Source: Lactobacillales bacterium
GTDB taxonomy: Bacteria; Bacillota; Bacilli; Lactobacillales; Vagococcaceae
Assembly (NCBI GenBank): GCA_015655485.1
Contig: JAATEZ010000225.1
Location: 1 to 5,675 of the forward strand
Length of the DNA stretch: 5,675 nucleotides
Direction: 5' to 3'
Positions 5,511 through 5,675 of the stretch are shown here, in pieces (the first letter of the stretch is position 1; every line of letters starts with the position of its first letter). The translations under genes were made by a program, and so were the position numbers. The notes beneath the pieces were generated by a model. It made no database searches and was not told where the DNA came from. It worked only from the letters and a program-made list of their open reading frames with translations.

Positions 5511-5675
5511 ATGCAATTTTTGATCGTAGAAGATGATCGTTTTTTAGCCTTGGAGATTCAGCGGCTTTGTGAAAAATGGGGTTTTGTTACTGTTTGTGCT
5601 CAAAATTTTCAGGATTTATTAATCGATTTTGATAGAGTAAAACCTGATTTGATTCTAATGGATATCAATTTGCCC
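5511..5675 (+). CDS. Two-component response regulator, N-terminal receiver domain (cut by window edge)
   Basis: The first 55 codons of a response regulator, running off the right edge in frame. The receiver fold is clear: first strand FLIVEDD (3-9) with acidic pocket residues Glu-7, Asp-8 and Asp-9, helix 1 (about 11-23), and the phosphorylation strand LILMDINLP (47-55), where Asp-51 is the phosphate acceptor. The output domain is outside the window. The spacing and residues EKWGF (21-25), the NFQDLL stretch (32-37) and DINLP resemble the BceR/GraR/VirR group, which with a short intramembrane-sensing kinase controls peptide-antibiotic resistance transporters. That subgroup is inferred from recalled sequences. 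A sensor kinase and possibly an ABC transporter would be expected downstream. The start is well supported by AAGGAGTGA six bases earlier and a strong promoter. Confidence 0.88.
   Translation, partial: MQFLIVEDDRFLALEIQRLCEKWGFVTVCAQNFQDLLIDFDRVKPDLILMDINLP

Noticed and set aside
1..5675. CRISPR array, insertion sequence, tRNA or rRNA
   Set aside because: No regularly spaced repeats, transposase-like frame, cloverleaf or rRNA-like stretch was seen on either strand.

Overview
The window looks like a chromosomal stretch from a low-GC Gram-positive bacterium, most likely an Enterococcus or close relative in the Lactobacillales. The DNA is AT-rich, ribosome binding sites are strong AAGGAG-type, and promoters have extended -10 (TGn) elements. 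The azoreductase reads very much like Enterococcus faecalis AzoA as I remember it. The genus is an inference from recalled protein similarity, because the window holds no rRNA or phylogenetic marker.

Layout, left to right. Positions 1-138 hold no gene but carry an elaborate set of nested inverted repeats with T-runs on both sides, probably a bidirectional terminator or repeat element. A 7-bladed beta-propeller lactonase (6-phosphogluconolactonase type) follows on the minus strand, 139-1173. It diverges from a two-gene plus-strand operon: a free-standing protein of the PTS glucitol/sorbitol IIA family (1377-1730), then an AI-2E-family membrane transporter (1751-2938). That operon ends in a terminator whose loop contains the transporter's stop codon. 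It meets the minus-strand FMN-dependent NADH-azoreductase (2960-3580) head-on. Upstream of the azoreductase, also on the minus strand, is a SulP-family anion transporter with a C-terminal STAS domain (3837-5330). At the right edge, divergent from sulP, is the first 55 codons of a two-component response regulator (5511 onward), with a near-consensus promoter and ribosome binding site.

Two genes are odd. The sulP frame stops at an in-frame TAA (3837-3839), but the same frame continues past it for 40 codons that read as the missing end of the STAS domain before a second stop and a hairpin terminator. This looks like a recent nonsense change, a sequence error or readthrough. The glucitol-IIA-like protein has Gln where the E. 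coli family member carries its phosphorylated His, and no IIB or IIC partner lies beside it, so it may not act as a sugar phosphotransferase component.

The genes do not form one obvious pathway. They look like housekeeping and stress or transport functions: lactone hydrolysis in the oxidative pentose phosphate pathway, quinone/azo reduction, anion uptake, export of an unknown small molecule, and an envelope-type sensor system. There is no CRISPR array, insertion sequence, tRNA or rRNA, and I see no clearly new multi-gene system. The most novel candidate is the pairing of the His-less IIA-like protein with the AI-2E-family exporter.
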